A DNA stretch of 64,000 nucleotides, taken from Luteimonas sp. FCS-9 (lineage in GTDB: Bacteria; Pseudomonadota; Gammaproteobacteria; Xanthomonadales; Xanthomonadaceae). Position 1 is the stretch's first letter; each line of letters starts with the position of its first letter. The translations under genes and the position numbers were made by a program. A model generated the notes under the pieces. The model was not told the DNA's origin. It was given only the letters and a program-made list of their open reading frames with translations, and did not search any database. Of the stretch, positions 58,978 to 64,000 are shown one piece after another. The DNA lies in NCBI RefSeq assembly GCF_001014645.1, contig NZ_LASZ01000009.1, positions 1 through 64,000 of the forward strand, given 5' to 3'.

Positions 58978-59519
58978 TCAGCGCAGCGCCGGCGCGATGT
59001 CCGCCCCGGCACCGGGAAGGTCGGCCGGTTCGGTCTGCGCATGGCGGCGCAATCGCGCGAGCGCGTCGTCGCAGCCGCTGCAGTTATCCAGAAACCTGGA
59101 GCCACGGGCAAGCCGGTACAGCGTCCGCCCGTCGCGGGTCGCGGCCGTGGCGAAGACCAGAAGGCGCCTGCCTTCCGAACCCGCCAGGCGCAGGCCGCTT
59201 CCCAGGCAGCTGTGCGGCGGGAGGCGCCGCAGGCCGGGTTCGGCCGGATCTTCCGTGGCGATCCGCGCGTCGGCGTCGGGAGACCCACGCAGCACCTCGA
59301 CCACCTCGAACGACGAGGTCGACATCGTCCACGGGAAATCGGCATCCGGCGCGACCGATGCGGTCTCGCCGAGCGTGGCCACGAACACCACATCGGCGTC
59401 CCGGCAGGCCCTGGTCTCACGCTGGATCGGATCGCCCGGCACGGGCAGGCAGGCAAGCGCCGCCGACGAGGCGGCGAGCGCGACGGCAAGGAGCACCGCC
59501 TGGCCGGCGATCCGACGCC

Positions 59520-59523
<4 letters not shown>
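58978..59523 (-). CDS. secreted Cys-containing protein of unknown function
   Basis: 181 residues with a signal peptide ([19 protein letters not shown]). The mature part has [14 protein letters not shown] followed by [13 protein letters not shown], similar in outline to bacterial TIMP/netrin-like domains (Cys at the mature N terminus, then a beta-barrel). Paired cysteines occur in [10 protein letters not shown]. The ATG overlaps the kdsA stop (ATGA), so it belongs to the pyrG-kdsA-eno operon even though other Xanthomonadaceae are expected to have eno next. Function unknown. Confidence 0.65.
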
Positions 59524-62620
<3,097 letters not shown>

Positions 62621-62758
62621 TTACGTCCCATGCACTCAGGCTTAACGCAACCGGAACCGGTTACATCGCGCCGCGCCGCGCTTTCCCGCATCCGGCGCGC
62701 GGGATCGGCACAGGCGCAATTCCATTACCATGCGCCGACCTCCCCGCAGCATCGCCGC

Positions 62759-64000
62759 ATGAACAACCGCTACAACGCCGCCGACATCGAAGTGCTTTCT
62801 GGCCTGGACCCGGTCAAGCGCCGCCCCGGCATGTACACCGACACCGCGCGCCCGAACCACCTGGCGCAGGAGGTCATCGACAATGCCGTCGACGAGGCGC
62901 TGGCCGGCCATGCCCGCGGCATCGAGGTCCGGCTGTACGCCGACGGCAGCTGCGAGGTCGCCGACGACGGTCGCGGCATGCCGGTGGACATCCATCCCGA
63001 GGAGAAGATCCCCGGCGTCGAACTGATCCTCACGCGGCTGCACGCCGGCGGCAAGTTCAACAACCGCAACTACACCTTCAGCGGCGGCCTGCACGGCGTC
63101 GGCGTGAGCGTGGTCAACGCGCTCTCGACGCTGGTCGAGGTGCACATCAAGCGCGAGGGCAGCGAGCACCGCATCACCTTCCGCGACGGCGACCGCGCCA
63201 CGCCGCTGGAAGTGGTCGGCAGCGTCGGCCGCAAGAACACCGGCACGCGCGTGCGCTTCTGGCCCGATCCGAAGTACTTCGACTCGCCGAAGTTCAGCGT
63301 ACGGGCGCTGCGCCACCTGCTGCGCGCCAAGGCGGTGCTGTGCCCGGGCTTGCGCGTCACCTTGCACGACGAGGCCAGCGGCGAGCGCGACGAGTGGTAC
63401 TACGAGGACGGCCTGCGCGACTACCTGCGCGGCGCGCTCGAGGGACGCGAACTGCTGCCGCCCGAGCTGTTCGTCGGCGGGCTGGGCCGGGAGACCGAGA
63501 CCGTCGACTGGGCGGTCGCGTGGCTGCCCGAGGGCGAACTGGTGCAGGAGAGCTACGTCAACCTGATCCCGACCGCCCAGCACGGCACCCACGTCAACGG
63601 CCTGCGTACCGGCTTCACCGATGCGCTGCGCGAGTTCTGCGACTTCCGCAGCCTGTTGCCGCGCGGGGTCAAGCTCGCGCCCGAGGATGTCTGGGACCGC
63701 GTCGCGTTCGTGCTGTCGCTGAAGATGACCGACCCGCAGTTCAGCGGCCAGACCAAGGAGCGGCTGTCGTCGCGCCAGGCGGCGGGCTTCGTCGAGGGCG
63801 CCGCGCACGACGCGTTCTCGCTGTGGCTCAACCAGCATGTCGAGCTCGGCGAGCGGATTGCGCAGTTGGCGATCGAGCGCGCCAGCGCGCGGCTGAAGAC
63901 CGAGAAGCAGATCGTCCGCAAGAAGGTCACCCAGGGCCCCGCCCTGCCCGGCAAGCTCGCCGACTGCATCAGCCAGGATCTGTCGCGCACCGAGCTGTTC
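62759..64000 (+). CDS. parE: DNA topoisomerase IV subunit B, 5' part (runs off window)
   Basis: First 414 codons. The GHKL ATPase domain includes YNAADIEVLSGLDPVKRRPGMYTD, EVIDNAVDEALAGHA, ADDGRGMPVDIHP and GGLHGVGVSVVNALS. The transducer part has QTKERLSSRQAAGFV and the end SQDLSRTELF. The match to E. coli ParE is closer than to GyrB (for example TDTARPNHLAQEVIDNAVDE). With ParC it decatenates chromosomes. Confidence 0.96.
   Translation, partial: MNNRYNAADIEVLSGLDPVKRRPGMYTDTARPNHLAQEVIDNAVDEALAGHARGIEVRLYADGSCEVADDGRGMPVDIHPEEKIPGVELILTRLHAGGKFNNRNYTFSGGLHGVGVSVVNALSTLVEVHIKREGSEHRITFRDGDRATPLEVVGSVGRKNTGTRVRFWPDPKYFDSPKFSVRALRHLLRAKAVLCPGLRVTLHDEASGERDEWYYEDGLRDYLRGALEGRELLPPELFVGGLGRETETVDWAVAWLPEGELVQESYVNLIPTAQHGTHVNGLRTGFTDALREFCDFRSLLPRGVKLAPEDVWDRVAFVLSLKMTDPQFSGQTKERLSSRQAAGFVEGAAHDAFSLWLNQHVELGERIAQLAIERASARLKTEKQIVRKKVTQGPALPGKLADCISQDLSRTELF

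Overview
The window is one contiguous piece of a very GC-rich gammaproteobacterial chromosome. Several things point to the Xanthomonadaceae (a Lysobacter- or Luteimonas-like organism): the gene orders lexA-recA-recX-alaS-csrA-tRNA-Ser-tRNA-Arg, pyrG-kdsA-eno-ftsB-ispD-ispF-truD and pcnB-folK-panBCD-pgi; the LexA operator TTAGTAGTAATACTAC in front of lexA; a FabV-type enoyl reductase; TonB-dependent receptors with FecI/FecR-type signalling; and clusters of palindromic GCGCGCTTGCGCGC-type repeats. Genus-level placement is inference.

Layout. 1-6.7 kb: 3' part of an Hsp70-like protein, a penicillin-acylase-family amidase, an AlkB-like dioxygenase and a chemotaxis receptor. 6.8-13.1 kb: a FecI-FecR-TonB receptor signalling and uptake cassette followed by a secreted PHP metallohydrolase. 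13.4-14.2 kb: a membrane-anchored redoxin coupled to a 71-residue exported Cys-rich peptide. 14.2-19.5 kb: fabV, cytochrome b561, and a second TonB receptor with two small exported accessory genes, all behind a shared inverted-repeat motif. 19.5-25.1 kb: asnB with a leader-peptide attenuator, a DctA-type carrier, an RnfB-like ferredoxin and a TraB/GumN protein. 25.2-31.9 kb: the nnr-tsaE-amiC-mutL operon with divergent queG. 32-38.2 kb: a tandem repeat array, then pgi and panD-panC-panB-folK-pcnB. 38.3-39.2 kb: tRNA-Glu(CTC), its terminator and a second repeat array. 39.2-49.4 kb: fdxA, bamC-dapA, gcvR-like, bcp, phoH, a small HTH protein, a DUF1275 protein, thiD with a hydrolase, tviB-like, tRNA-Arg, tRNA-Ser and csrA. 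49.5-62 kb: alaS, recX, recA, lexA, truD, ispF, ispD, ftsB, eno, a secreted protein, kdsA and pyrG. 62-64 kb: an Ala-rich exported protein and the 5' part of parE, which runs off the window.

The strongest novel signal is upstream of asnB on the minus strand. A 31-codon open frame contains five clustered Asn codons. A perfect 9-bp hairpin has Asn codons in its loop. A 15-nt segment matches the terminator's 5' arm in 14 of 15 positions, and an 11-bp hairpin with six T's lies just before the asnB ribosome site. Together these have the architecture of a translation-coupled asparagine attenuator. Other observations worth attention are palindromic repeats inserted in frame inside enolase and the penicillin acylase, tandem repeats carrying degenerate copies of the pgi 3' end, a di-haem oxidoreductase homologue that has lost its haem core, and the redoxin/Cys-rich peptide pair.

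The high GC makes long spurious open frames common on every strand. Starts given here were chosen by ribosome sites, overlaps with neighbours and family N-termini; several are GTG or TTG.
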